This document shows positions 11,279-22,380 of a DNA stretch of 64,000 bases, piece by piece. The position numbers were made by a program, and so were the translations under genes. The stretch covers positions 33,400,760-33,464,759 of the forward strand of contig NC_083576.1 in assembly GCF_027579695.1 (NCBI RefSeq). The letters are read 5' to 3'. The stretch comes from Neoarius graeffei. Taxonomy: Eukaryota > Chordata > Actinopteri > Siluriformes > Ariidae. Every line of letters starts with the position of its first letter. Position 1 is the first letter of the stretch. The notes below the pieces were generated by a model that saw nothing but the letters and a program-made list of their open reading frames with translations, did not search any database and was not told the DNA's origin.

Positions 11279-12210
11279 GGTGTGGATTTCAGTTGTATCA
11301 GGACGCTTGCCTTTATGGTAGCTTTACATGGGGTGGTAGTCTGCATAACATCAACCTGAGCTTGTATCTCATCGAGCTGTCTCTTCAAGGATTCAGTCTC
11401 AGTTGCCTCTTTCTCAAATGTAGTACAGCTGCATGCAGTTAGCTGTTGTGCTGCAGCTCTCAGTTTCGGGGCAGCAGGACTTTGCTTATTTAGTCCAAGG
11501 TGATGTTTCATACAACTCTGTTTACTGGCCTGTTTGTCTTCCTCTGTTCTGACGAGTAGGACCAGTTCAGTAAAAGAGGGTGGTGCTTTTGCTTTTTGCT
11601 CTAATTGGAGATCAGAGATCAGTCCATCATTCCAGCAGCCTCGACATAACTGCTTTAAGAGGTAGCAATCTCGTTCAGTCTCTGTGACACCACCTCGCCT
11701 GACCACAGCACTTAGGGCAACCTGCAAGCGGTTCAAGTACTTAGACGGGTTTTCATCATGGTTCTGAAGTGTTACCATGAACTTGGCCAAAAACTCATCT
11801 CCATCCTCTACTGAGCCATAGACTGAATCTAGCAGCTGAAGATACACTGATGGCAGAGCTTGATGGCTAACATGCTTGATGACATCAGTAGCTGGAGGCA
11901 ACAGGCTGTCGAGGATCTTGCACGTTCTGTGCAAATCAGACATGGATGGATCAGTTAAGATCAAGTCAACATTTGCCCTCCAGGTGTCATAGTCAAGTTC
12001 ACTGTTAGGACGGGGAATCTTTCCAGAGAAAGGTCTGAGGTGAAAGGAAGAGTGCATCGGGGACAGATATTCATTGGCTCGCATGACATGCTCAACAACC
12101 ACACGCTGCACAGCAGCATCGTTCACAGTAAGGACTGAGAGTGTCACTGCAGCTGCACCATCATCACTACTGACTCTGTTTGACAGGAAGCCTTGGTTAT
12201 GAGTGTTCAA
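11275..12210 (-). pseudogene. Family B gag capsid, PNMA-like
   Basis: The segment from LRPFSGKIPRPNSELDYDTW through LLPPATDVIK to VYGSVEDGDEFLAKF and YLNRLQVALSAVVRRGGV has the order of conserved blocks seen in the PNMA (paraneoplastic Ma antigen) capsid and its Gypsy relatives. It is followed by a second coiled coil (SLKRQLDEIQAQV). The role in an intact element is assembly of the particle shell. It is in the same frame as the 12289-13086 block, separated only by a stop near 12289, so together they form the gag N-terminal two thirds. PNMA assignment is by motif memory. Confidence 0.7.
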
Positions 12211-12288
12211 GTTAGCAGATATGCTACTTGCTGGTGTGGCTGCGATTGACCCTTCATTCTGGTAAGGGAGGACATTACCTGTGGATTC

Positions 12289-13086
12289 CTAGTAGTGGCC
12301 TGTTTCCTTAGCAAGGTAGATTTTGATGCTGCTTGGGTGTCCCCCCTTAATCCAAGCTGACCATGTTGGAGTAAAGGAGATGATGGAAATACAGATGGTC
12401 TTGACTATCTCAGATGAAACTAAGCCAAGCAGAAGAGAGGGTTGTGGCTTTACTGATAATGGCACTTCAACATTCTCGGCCTTCCCATCAGAAGCTGATG
12501 CATCAGGATGCTCTGGTGGGTCATGACTTGATAACTTTGATTCAGAGACCTCAACTGGTGTGGTAGTGTCAGCAGGGAGGTTCACACCTTCCCCTGTGCT
12601 TATTTTCATTAGTTCCTCCTGAAGCACCTTTTGAAATGACTTCCCACTTTTATTAGCAATGGCTTGCAGTTCCTCAAGACACCCCTTGGTGGTGCTACTA
12701 CTGGCAGTGCTAGTGTAAACGCTATTCAAGGAGTGCACATAGAAGGTGGCATCTGCATCAGCTGAACTCTGTAACTCTATTGGCAATGTGGGTCCTAATG
12801 TGTGCATTGCAGAGCTATTGGCAAATTCCACAATGGAGCAGAGATGAAAATCTGATCTTGAATCATCAATAACTAGTACTCTATTAATGGAGCCATAGCT
12901 TTTTAGGTGCTCCTCAAGCTCTTCATCTATTTCAGTTTGAGTTAACCCAGTGACAAGAACTGAATTACGAACATTTACCTCTTCATTTTTCACTATATCC
13001 ATTGTTCTATATTGTTGTTTCCTTTTTTCCCCCGTTTTACTCCTGCTACTCAATGATACTCTACTTTCTCCTGGCTGGCTTGGCAA
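12289..13086 (-). pseudogene. Family B gag N-terminal region, RRM-like fold
   Basis: The frame contains NSVLVTGLTQTEIDEELEEH, then INRVLVIDD and CSIVEFANSSAM. This beta-alpha-beta spacing resembles the degenerate RRM-like N-terminal domain of PNMA-family proteins. A Ser/Thr/Pro-rich linker follows. The first Met is just inside the 5' LTR boundary (13091); a second Met (MDIVKNEE) may be the true start. The frame ends at an in-frame stop at 12289, with the capsid resuming in the same frame. Confidence 0.6.
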
Positions 13087-13090
13087 GTTC

Positions 13091-14554
13091 TGTAACCTAC
13101 TTCAGCTCACACTATTAAGAGTAACCACTGGAGGTTACAGATGCCTGTACCACTATATGTTTACCTTTTGGACCAGCACATCAAAAGATTAGGCTCGCTA
13201 CTGGAGAAAGGGGTATCAGAAATTGCATTGAGTAGAAGAGCAAAAACGCACACAACTCATAGGTAAGTTTTATGGGTATTGTATTAATGCATAAACAAAC
13301 AACAACAAAAAAATAATAATAAAATTAGAATGTCCTTCAGTGCATGAAAGGTCACAATGTCACTCCAGAAATGAAATATATAGATCAACCGGGTGGACAA
13401 CAAAATCACAGTTCTTATCTCCAGTTTGGTTGGCTCACCACAACTGCTGGAAGCTACCTCCACCTCTACAGTACGGAAGTGGTCACAGCAGAAGAGCCCA
13501 TGCGCCGCTCCCGGGGTTCACAGAAGAAGGAAAACCATAAAAAAGAAGAGACGCACAAAAAAACCCAGCCTGTGTAGGCCAAACCAAGGTTACAATAATG
13601 TTCTTGATAACAACTACATATACATGCATAACCATATGAATTACAATCACTTCACTAATTACAATATGGCTAAACTTCAACTTTGTCTTATGTCTATCTC
13701 CAGTCACTCAGAACCATATGAGGTGAGAGCCATGTAACAATAAACGAGCTATATATTTTCTTAGCATGAACATTTCTCCTTTAATACAACATATGAAATT
13801 AACAACTTGTTCATCCGTACTAACTTAACTGGCATATATACATTCAAAACATCATTTATGAGTTAATATCAATGGTCACTCACCAGAGATCAAAATCCTG
13901 TACACACATACAGTGGCACTACGATCACAGCTCACACCAATCCAGCTTCTAACCGCTTTCAAAAACACAGGGGACATGGGAGTTCAGCAACGTGCAATTT
14001 CGTAAATGGAACTTTCCATCGTTCGTATACTAGCAGTTTAAACTAGCAGCATAGCCAGCAATTTACTGACATTTCTTCTAGTATCCATGGCAAAAAAAAC
14101 ACAAAATCCTCGCTCAGCCAGCGGGCAAAACAATTTTTATGCTGTTGACTCTTACAATGACAGCAAGAGGAAGGTAAAATGTCGAAGTTTCAAGTGCTCA
14201 GTGAGCAGAATCTGCCGCAAATGTTGGCAAGCAGCCGCCTCCAGGGAGGAAAACTAACAGCGTAAAGTCACCGGCGGCTTCTGATTGGCTCAGCTTGCGC
14301 ATGTGAACTCCACATGTCACCCATGTCTTTATCACATTAAAAGAAGAGCACATTTGTCCCATTTGAGATAAAATAAAGTGCATATGAATAAACCGGTGTG
14401 TGGTTTATTTCTTTTTGGATTTATAGCTATATTTAATATATTTTTGTCATAAATCCTATTTATCCATGTGTCATGAACTGTATGAATTTATTTATTTTGC
14501 AAATAATCTATGGTCAACTAAATTAATGACTACGACGCTGTGACCAGGGCTACA
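13091..14554 (-). repeat. Family B 5' LTR
   Basis: Minus-strand TGTAGCCC to GGTTACA, 1464 bp, matching 2484-3943. The right TSD CCAT follows at 14555-14558. I see no convincing TGG-led primer site directly after the LTR. Confidence 0.9.
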
Positions 14555-15249
14555 CCATCGTTCCAGAGCTCCCCCCAGGGGCTGAGGTAGAGACAGCAGA
14601 GAAGGCTGTCTCATTTGAGATGGTTCCTCAGCCAGAGCCAGCAGCTGTTCCTGTGCCAGCAGCTGTTTCTGTTCCCGCACTGGAGCCAGTGCCTACTCCC
14701 AAGCCAGAGGCAGAGCCAGTGCCTGCTCCCAAGCCAGAGGCGGAGCCAGAGCCAGCGTCCGCTCCCATGTCACAGCCAGCGTCAGAGCCCACTCCAGAGC
14801 CTGTGCCACAGCCAGCATCAGAGCCCGCTCCAGAGCCTGTGCCTCAGCCAGTGTCAGACAGTGCTGCGTCACAGTCAGCACCGGAGCCCACTCCTGTGTC
14901 AGTGCCTGCTCCGGATCTAGAGCCCTCTACGGAGCCAGTTCCTGCTCCAGAGCCAAGTCCAGAGCCCACTACAAATCCCAAGCCATCTCCAGAGCCCGAG
15001 TCCTCATTGTCTTCAGAACCAGAGCCTGAGTCCTCGTCATCTTCAGAGCTCAAGCCCAAGTCCAGTCCTGAAACCGAGTCGTCTACAGAACCCGAGCACA
15101 AGTCCATGTCGTCTTCAGTGCCTGAGTCCAGTCCAGAGTCTCCGTCAAGTCCTGAGGTCAAGCATACTCCTAGCCTAGAACCCAAGTCATGTCCAGAGCC
15201 TGAGCCCGAACCCCCACCAGGGCCAAGTATTATGGATTTTCGCTCCTGA
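14555..15249 (+). pseudogene. Family A coding tail, part 2: proline/glutamate repeat
   Basis: The frame interrupted at 2483 resumes here. It is a long P, E, A, V and S-rich tract with degenerate units such as KPEAEPVPAP, SEPTPEPVPQ and EPESSSSSE, ending in DFRS and a stop at 15247-15249. About 25 bp later comes a purine-rich stretch (GGGAGGGGG) and the LTR start at 15274, the expected polypurine tract position. A host proline-rich gene is unlikely, because the frame is continuous with the other side of the family B insertion and abuts an LTR. Confidence 0.7.
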
Positions 15250-15273
15250 AGGGAGCTCTTTGGGAGGGGGTTC

Positions 15274-15497
15274 TGTCAGTCCTGCGCACCTTGGCATGTG
15301 CACCTGAAGGCGCGCCTCAGGCTGTACATGCGCCAAACGAGCTCCAGCATGCGCACCATGAACAAGGCGCACGTGTCCTCAGTGAACTAAATTTTGGGCT
15401 ATTTAAGGACTGTGCTGAAGGTAATGCAACACAAAGTATTATGCCACGTTCAGTGCGCATTACCAAGCCTTGTTTCCCATATTTCTGATTTTCCTGG
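15274..15497 (+). repeat. Family A downstream LTR, left part
   Basis: Starts TGTCAGTCC like 599 and follows the upstream copy to TTTCCTGG, where family C interrupts it. The last five bases, CCTGG (15493-15497), are the TSD repeated at 32724-32728. The rest of the LTR is at 32729-32940. Confidence 0.9.
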
Positions 15498-15686
15498 TGT
15501 AGTAATCCCTGATGTGGGTGGAGCACAGAAGCACGGCAGGCGAGAGTTAGTGTTCACACAGACACTTTATTTTGCTGTTTTCCTTAGCTTTTCAGCTTTT
15601 CTCAGTCACACATGCAACACACACATGTTCTGGTCAGGGGGGAGATTCTTCTCTGCTCTCCCCCTCCCTGCAACAAACAAACAAAA

Positions 15687-15725
<39 letters not shown>

Positions 15726-15816
15726 TTGACATCAGGTATAATGACTTAGCCACTTACCTTCCCTGACCCCGCCCTCCATTCACAGACTGCTGCTTGGCCA
15801 CGCCCCCGCTGCCACA
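15498..15816 (-). repeat. Family C 3' LTR
   Basis: Matches 32413-32723. It carries an expanded AC repeat (about 15682-15721) that is short and imperfect in the other LTR, and it lacks the CTTTATACTCTATC stretch near 32582. On the minus strand it starts TGTGGCAGC and ends ACTACA. Confidence 0.9.
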
Positions 15817-16674
15817 TACCCCCACCACCCGACTCAGGCCGGGGAGCCGTCCAGCCTGAAGCTGACTCCCCCCTCTGACTAGACAGGAAATCTGCCACCA
15901 CCATCTGTGCCCCCGGCCTGTGGAGCACCTCGAACTTAAATGGCTGGAGAGCGAGATACCAACGGGTAAGCCGCGCATTGGCATCCTTCATGTGGTGGAG
16001 CCACTGGAGGGGTGCGTGGTCCGAACAGAGAGTGAAAGGCCGCCCCAGCAGGTAGTATCAGAGGGTGAGGACCGCCCACTTGATGGCGAGACACTCCTTT
16101 TCAATTGTGCTGTACTTGCTTTCACGCATCAACAGCTTTCGGCTGATGTACAGCACCAGGCGCTCCTCACCCTCCACCTCCTGGGACAAAACGGCCCCCA
16201 ACCCCCTGTCCGATGCATCAGTCTGCAAAATAAAGGGGAGAGAGAAGTCAGGGGAGTGTAAAAGTGGCCCCCCACTCAGTGCAGCTTTTACCTCAGAGAA
16301 GGCCTGTTGACATTGCTCCATCCACCGGACCGGATCTGGAGCCCCCTTTTTAGTGAGCTCGGTTAGCGGGCTGGTGACATCCGAATAGTTAGGTAGAAAC
16401 CTACGATAATAGCCAGCCAAGAACCGCCTCACCTCCTTTTTGGTCTTGGGCCTTGGGCAGGCCGCAATCGCTGCAGTCTTGTTAATTTGGGGACGCACCT
16501 GCCCATGACCCAAGTGGGACCCCAGATACCATACTTCCACCCACCCAATCATACACTTTTTTGGGTTAGCTGTGAGGCCCGCTCACCTCAGCGACTTTAG
16601 AACAGCCCTCAGGTGTTCCAAGTGCCGCGGCCAATCATGACTGTAGATTATTATGTCATCTAGATAGGCGGCCG
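15817..16674 (-). pseudogene. Family C RT C-terminal half and RNase H
   Basis: At the right edge (about 16673-16640) the minus strand encodes AAYLDDIIIYS, the RT catalytic motif, immediately next to the BEL insertion. Then come the connection (RRFLAGYYRRFLPNY), RNase H with LQTDASDRGLGAVLSQ and EKECLAIKWAV, and finally HRPGAQMVVADFLS near 15870. A stop near 16588 splits the frame between the catalytic motif and the connection, and another frame change lies near 16058. The matching N-terminal half is at 28775-29440. Confidence 0.9.
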
Positions 16675-17223
16675 TGTGCTGACTCTGTCAGTTACTGGGT
16701 GGGGTTAGGTTTCCCCCAGTGGTAGTTTTAGGTACTGCAGCTTTAATTTGTAGTCACTTCCTGTTACATGCATGAGGCACTTCCTGTTTCAACCATGCCT
16801 GTTACAAGCCATATATAAATGTGCTCCTCCAGAGATTCAGCTGTATTAACCTTGGAGTGGAACCAACAGTGAGTTATTGCTGCAGATTGTTGTTGTAGTC
16901 ATTTAAGATCACTGTGGTGTTGAAAGTGATGATCAAAATGCTCAATTTAAGTTACAATGAGATCGTTGTTAATTATGCTAATCGCTAATTGTTGTTAGCA
17001 ATGCTAGTTAGCTACACTGCTGAGTCATTTAGCTTATTGTTAAGCCTCATTTACAACATGCTATACATTGTGTTTTGTGTGAAACGTTGCTAGTTAGTAT
17101 ATTTTCACTTTACCTGATTACTTACCTGTGTAAATAGTCTTCTGTAAGAAAAAGATGTTAGATGTTAAATTTCGTCATACTTACCTGATTTACCTACCCA
17201 ATCTACAATCTGCCTAGACAATA

Positions 17224-18832
17224 CAGTGGTGCTTGAAAGTTTGTGAACCCTTTAGAATTTTCTATGTTTCTGCATAAATATGACCTAAAACATCATCATA
17301 TTTTCACACAAGTCCTAAAAGTAGATAAAGAGAACCCAGTTAAACAAATGAGACAAAAATATTATACTTGGTAATTTATTTATTGAGGAAAATAATCCAA
17401 TATTACACATTTGTGAGTGGCAAAAGTATGTGAACCTTTGCTTTCAGTATCTGGTGTGACCCCCTTGTGCAGCAATAACTGCAGCTAAACATTTCCGGTA
17501 ACTGTTGATCAGTCCTGCACACCAGCTTGGAGGAATTTTAGCCCATTCCTCTGTACAGAACAACTTCAACTCTGGGATGTTGGTGGGTTTCCTCACATGA
17601 ACTGCTCGCTTCAGGTTCTTCCACAACATTTCGATTGGATTAAGGTCAGGACTTTGACTTGGCCATTCCAAAACATTAACTTTGTTCTTATTTAACCATT
17701 CTTTGGTAGAATGACTTGTGTGCTTAGGGTCGTTGACTTGCTGCATGACCCACCTTCTCTTGAAATTCAGTTCATGGACAGATGTCCTGACATTTTCCTT
17801 TAGAATTGGCTGGTATAATTCAGAATTTATTGTTCCATCAATGATGGCAAGCCGTCCTGGCCCAGATGCAGCAAAACGGGCCCAAACCATGATACTATCA
17901 CCACCATGTTTCACAGATGGGATAAGGTTCTTATGCTGGAATGCAGTGTTTTCCTTTCTCCAAACATAACACTTCTCATTTAAACCAAAAGTTCTATTTT
18001 GGTCTCACCCGTCCATAAAACATTTTTCCAATAGCCTTCTGGCTTGTCCACGTGATCTTTAGCAAACTGCAGATGAGCAACAACATTCTTTTTGGAGAGC
18101 AGTGTCTTTCTCCTTGCAACTCTGCCATGCACACCACTGTTGTTCAGTGTTTTCCTGATGGTGGACTCATGAACATTAACTTTAGCCAATGTGAGAGAGC
18201 CCTTCAGTTGCTTAGAAGTTCTCCTGGGGTCCTTTGTGATCTCACCGACTATTACACGCTTTGCTCTTGGAGTGATCTTTGTTGGTTGACCACTCCTGGG
18301 GAGGGTAACAATGGTCTTGAATTTCCTCCATTTGTACACAATCTGTCTGACTGTGGATTGGTGGAGTCCAAACTCTTTAGAGATGGTTTTGTAACTTTTT
18401 CCAGCCTCATGAGCATCAACAAAACTTTTTCTGAGATCCTCAGAAATCTCCATTGTTCGTGCCATGATACACTTCCACAAACATGTGTTGTGAAGATCAG
18501 ACTTTGATAGATCCCTGTTCTTTAAATAAAACAGGGTGCCCACTCACACCTGATTGTCATCCCATGGATTGAAAACACCTGACTCTCATTTCACCTTCAA
18601 ATTAACTGCTAATCCTAGAGGTTCATATACTTTTGCCACTCACAGATATGTAATATTGGATCATTTTCCTAAAAAAATAAATGACCAAGTATAATATTTT
18701 AGTCTCATTTGTTAAACTGGGTTCCCTTTATCTACTTTTAGGACTTGTGTGAAAACCTGATGTTGTTTTCGGTCATATTTATGCAGAAATATAGAAAATT
18801 CTAAAGGGTTCACAAACTTTCAAGCACCACTG
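17224..18832 (-). mobile_element. Tc1/mariner element, complete but dead
   Basis: 1609 bp, ends CAGTGGTGCTTGAAAG and its inverse, with long inverted repeats of roughly 200 bp and a TA duplication. It contains a single transposase gene on the minus strand, broken by frameshift and substitution. It is the same family as the split element at 33017-51865. Confidence 0.95.
17444..18543 (-). pseudogene. Tc1 transposase, inactive
   Basis: The N-terminal part (18543-17980) has paired helix-turn-helix regions (DLRKSFVDAHEAGKSYKTIS; HQSTVRQIVYKWRKF; VHESTIRKTL). The catalytic part (17914-17444) has QQVNDPKHTS and SPDLNPIEMLW, holding the second Asp and the Glu. The first catalytic Asp, normally in WTDETKIE, is Gly here (WTGETKIE, codon at 18007-18009), and a base loss right after it shifts the frame into a stop at 17980. 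The family cuts and pastes DNA at TA. This copy lacks one of three catalytic residues and is split. Confidence 0.92.
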
Positions 18833-19106
18833 TACTTACCTGATTCAGCACCTGTGAAGGAAAAAGTAGATTGTATCCAGTGTGTTGCATGTATTTATTT
18901 CTTTTGTAATATTTTGTATCCTGTATATTTCATTTGTGTTTCAGTTTTACAAATAATCAAAGCACCAGAAGATTTCAGTAAATCAATCAGTCAATCTGGA
19001 ATCAAGCTTACTGGTCTTTATTGTTGTTCACTATCTGTCTATAATACCCCAGAAGTATTATCCAGGACAGAATAGTAAAATGTTGCCCACTCAGCGGGGA
19101 TAGGCA

Positions 19107-20529
19107 GTGAACCACGGTGAACAGCACACAGAAGCATCCAAGATGAGCCAAGTTGGTCAAGAGGAGCATCAGTCTCAGTTGGAGACAAGATCTCGAGCCT
19201 CAATTTCACACAAATCCTTCAGATCATCAACCCGGTCATCTGTCAGCGCCGCTGCGACAAGAGCCAGAGCTAAGGCTGAAGCAGCAAAAATTAAAGTATC
19301 CTTTGCAGAAAAGGAGGCAGCAATGATGAAAGAAAAGGCTTCAATAGAGGCAAGTCTTCATGTTTTAAAACAAGAGAAAGAAGCAACTGCAGCATCAACA
19401 GAGGTAGCTGTATATGAAGAAGCAGCAGTAGCAGAGCTTGAACAAAGGAAAAGCGATGCTCTTGGTGAGTTACAGGATTTAGCTCTGGATGATTCAATGA
19501 TGCGCACCAAAGACTATGTGGAAACACAGCTGTTTGATGCACATTTACCACAGGTGCAAGTAGCCCCTAGTCCACAACAACTAATTGCTCATCAAGCACC
19601 AGTCAATGACTGACCCCCTAGGAATAAGGGACAAGATTCACTGTATGAGTCATTTGTGGACGAAAATGAACACAGAGCCATGACTGCTGGATGCTATGTT
19701 CCTCGCCCTGCCCCAACTACGTTTTTGCCAAAGCAAGAACATTTATCTGTTACTACTGATATTAAAAAGAAAGACACAGCAGCTAACCCTTCAGCTTCTC
19801 ACCCCAACTTGGGTGACATATACTCACCTCCAACACCGCAAACCCATGTCTTGGCCCAGTACCTCATGAGAAAAGAGATGGTGAGCTCAGGACTCCTTGC
19901 CTTTTGACGACTGCCCAGAAAATTACTGGGCATGGAAGGCCTCTTTCCTAGCAGCTACAAGGGAGCTAAACCTATCTGAGCAGGAAGAGCTCAACCTACT
20001 GGTCAAATGGTTGGGGCTGAAGTCGTCAGCTCAAGCCATGCGGATTAGAGCTGTGCATGTAAATAATCCTAGGCTAGGCGTTTGGACGGTATGGGAGCAC
20101 TTGGAGGAAACTTACGGAAGCCCAGAGGTGATTGAAAATGCCCTACTGAAAAAACTGGATACCTTCCCAGCCATCGCTAACAAAGACACACACAAGCTCA
20201 GAGAGTTAGGTGACTTGTTGAAAGAACTACAAGCTGCAAAGTCAGAGGGATTCTTACCTGGACTTATGTATCTCGATACAGCTAGAGGGGTGAATCCAAT
20301 TGTTGAAAAGGTTCCCTTCTCACTGCGGGAATGCTGGATGACGCAGGGATCCAAGTACAAGGAGCATTATCATGTGCCTTTCCCACCATTCAGCTACTTT
20401 GTTGAATTTATATGTTCCCAGGCAAAGACCCGCAACGACCCCAGTTTTGCATTCAACCTTTCCTCTACCCCCAGTCAATCCAAGGGTGAGAGACCAAAAA
20501 CACATCCAAAAATCTGCCGTAACAGTTAA
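19107..20529 (+). pseudogene. BEL gag, N-terminal coiled coil and DUF1759-like capsid
   Basis: Frame 1 (19107-19613) is a Ser/Arg-rich start (SRASISHKSFRSSTRSS) followed by a long Ala/Lys/Glu coiled coil, typical of fish BEL gag. It ends in a stop. A second frame (19656-19907) and a third (19897-20529) continue, the latter with ENYWAWKASFLAATRELNLS and LLVKWLGLKSSAQAMR, the DUF1759 pattern of BEL capsids. At least one stop and one frameshift break it. It would form the particle shell. Confidence 0.85.
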
Positions 20530-20660
20530 GAAGACTGATGTCACAGCCGCAGGTGGTGCATCTCAGGACAGCACATCTGTGAAGAAAAGTGAACCGGACA
20601 AAGAATGTCCTATACATAACAAACCGCACCCACTCACAAAATGCCGTGGGTTCCGAGGAA

Positions 20661-21353
20661 AATCAAATCAAATCAAGTTTATTTGTATAGCACTTTTAAA
20701 AATAAACATTGTCGCAAAGCAGCTTTACAGAATTTGAACGACTTAAAACATTAGCTAATTTTATCCCTAATCTATCCCCAATGAGCAAGCCTGTGGCGAC
20801 GGTGGCAAGGAAAAACTCCCTCAGACGACATGAGGAAGAAACCTCGAGAGGAACCAGACTCAAAAGGGAACCCATCCTCATTTGGGCAACAACAGACAGC
20901 CTGACTATAATATTAACAGTTTTAACAGGTATAACCCTCAACTGTCCTCATGGGGCCGTCCTTCACAGGAGTGGGGCGATAAAACTCCGACCAGACACAG
21001 GGCACCAGGATGGATCAAGCAGGTCCGAGGGGCAGAAGAGGCCAGCATCTCAATCCCAGGATCAACATGTAACTCAGAGGGACAGATTGGGGGGGGGGGG
21101 GGGAGAGAGAGAGAAAGAAAACACAGGTTGTTAGGTATGCCCTAAAAATGACAAGTATTAAATCTGTGTGGTAGGCTCGCAGAGACGAGAGTCTTTACAT
21201 CAGGCATAACACGCAACAATGGCATGTTAATATGGTAAAAAATATATCATGACCTGCTCTGGCTGGATGCTTGATTGGGTGATGGGAGCACACTCCTCAG
21301 CAATGATGAGATGCAGATGGGACCCTTAGGGCTGGCCAAGACAATTCAGTTAC
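20661..21353 (+). repeat. Unclassified interspersed repeat inserted in BEL gag
   Basis: It begins with AATCAAATCAAATCAAG and a TTTATTTGTATAGCACTTTT segment, includes a G-run followed by GAGA repeats (about 21088-21118), and lacks coding frames. It interrupts the BEL gag between KCRGFRGK (ending near 20660) and LDERKAYLKENS (from about 21372). I recognise the start as a frequent fish repeat but cannot place its class, and I see no clear TSD, so both edges are approximate. Confidence 0.6.
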
Positions 21354-21371
21354 ATTTCACCGGGTCTGGGA

Positions 21372-22199
21372 CACCTTGATGAGAGGAAAGCATACCTAAA
21401 GGAGAACTCAATCTGCTTTAGATGTTGTGCCAGCACCAAGCACATTGCTAAAGATTGCAAGACAACGCTAAAATGTAAAGAGTGTGAGAGCGACAAGCAT
21501 ACCTCAGCAATGCATCCTGGTCCAGCGCCATGGCCACCTTGTGGGCAGGCTGGACACTCACCTGGGAATGACCAGAGCGGGGAGCAAAGCGGGGAGAGTG
21601 AAGTTGCGGCACCCCCTGTTGTCACTTCCAAGTGCACCGAGATATGTGGCGATGCACCCCAGCCTAGATCCTGTTCCAAAATCTGCTTGGTCAAGGTTTC
21701 CCACGCTGATAATCTGAGCAATTCTCACAGAGTATACGCAGTACTCGATGACCAAAGCAATAGATCTTTAGTGAAATCTGAGTTCTTCAGTCTGTTGGGC
21801 ATTAACAGCAGTACATTTCCCTACACGCTGAAAACATGCTCTGGCAGAGTGGAGACTGCAGGAAGGAAAGCAACTAACATCATCGTGGAATCTCTTGATG
21901 GAAAGACCAAGGTCACACTGCCCACCCTGCTGGAGTGTGAATATTTACCTGGTGACCGGTCAGAGATCCCGACGCCTGAGTGCATCCAATATTTCCCTCA
22001 CCTTAGACCAGTAGCTGACAAGATCCCTCCACTTGACAACAGTGCACCCATTCTTCTGCTACTAGGCCGAGATATTTTGAGTTTGCACAAGGTGCGGGAG
22101 CAGTGTAATGGGCCGCACAACTCGCCATATGCTCAGCGCCTTGATCTTGGCTGGGTCATAGTGGGGGGAGTTATGTCTGGGTGGCACTCAAAAGACTGA
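21372..22199 (+). pseudogene. BEL zinc knuckles and aspartic protease
   Basis: Immediately after the repeat, the frame reads CFRCCASTKHIAKDC and then CKECESDKHTSAMH, two linked zinc knuckles. A frame change near 21500 leads into the protease (21510-22199) with YAVLDDQSNRSLV, whose DDQS active site is characteristic of the Pao A17 family, and the later LLLLGRDIL. The role is RNA binding and polyprotein cleavage. It is broken by at least one frameshift and the stop at 22199. Confidence 0.85.
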
Positions 22200-22380
22200 G
22201 GAAGTCAATGCTTACAAGACCCATGTCCTTCAAAATGGACGCTCTTTCTTCCTCAAGCCCTGCACTAACAACATCCACATCAAGGAGAGACCCAGTGAAA
22301 TTACTCAGTGCAGTCTTCGCTCACCATCACAAAGTGAGGAGATTATTCCAGAGACATGTAGGGATGGTCTCGGGGAAAGT

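Larger units (their letters stand above)
2484..14554 (-). mobile_element. Family B Gypsy element, 12 kb, full length but decayed
   Basis: Two 1.46 kb direct LTRs (2484-3943 and 13091-14554) bound the element, and the TSD CCAT lies at 2480-2483 and 14555-14558. On the minus strand the order is PNMA-like gag, CCHC knuckle, protease, RT, RNase H, integrase, acidic tail, and a purine tract (GGAAGGG) abutting the 3' LTR. Each coding block carries stops or frameshifts. Two younger DNA elements sit inside: a MITE at 6280-6484 and a hAT at 8991-10753. A third LTR of this family, alone, is at 42965-50290. The insertion splits the coding tail of family A. Confidence 0.9.
16675..19074 (+). repeat. BEL 5' LTR (with Tc1 inside)
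   Basis: LTR sequence occupies 16675-17223 and 18835-19074. The Tc1 insertion used a TA at 17222-17223, duplicated at 18833-18834. The 3' LTR shows the empty site as CAATACTTACC near 28140-28150. Confidence 0.92.

Noticed and set aside
14615..15249. Host proline-rich protein gene (and the long frames on both strands here)
   Set aside because: The frame continues from the other side of the family B insertion and abuts a purine tract and LTR. Opposite-strand and shifted frames are by-products of the repeating CCAGAG-type composition.
21088..21118. Functional G-quadruplex or regulatory site
   Set aside because: The G-run and GAGA tract are simple-sequence DNA inside an interspersed repeat. Nothing links them to a gene.
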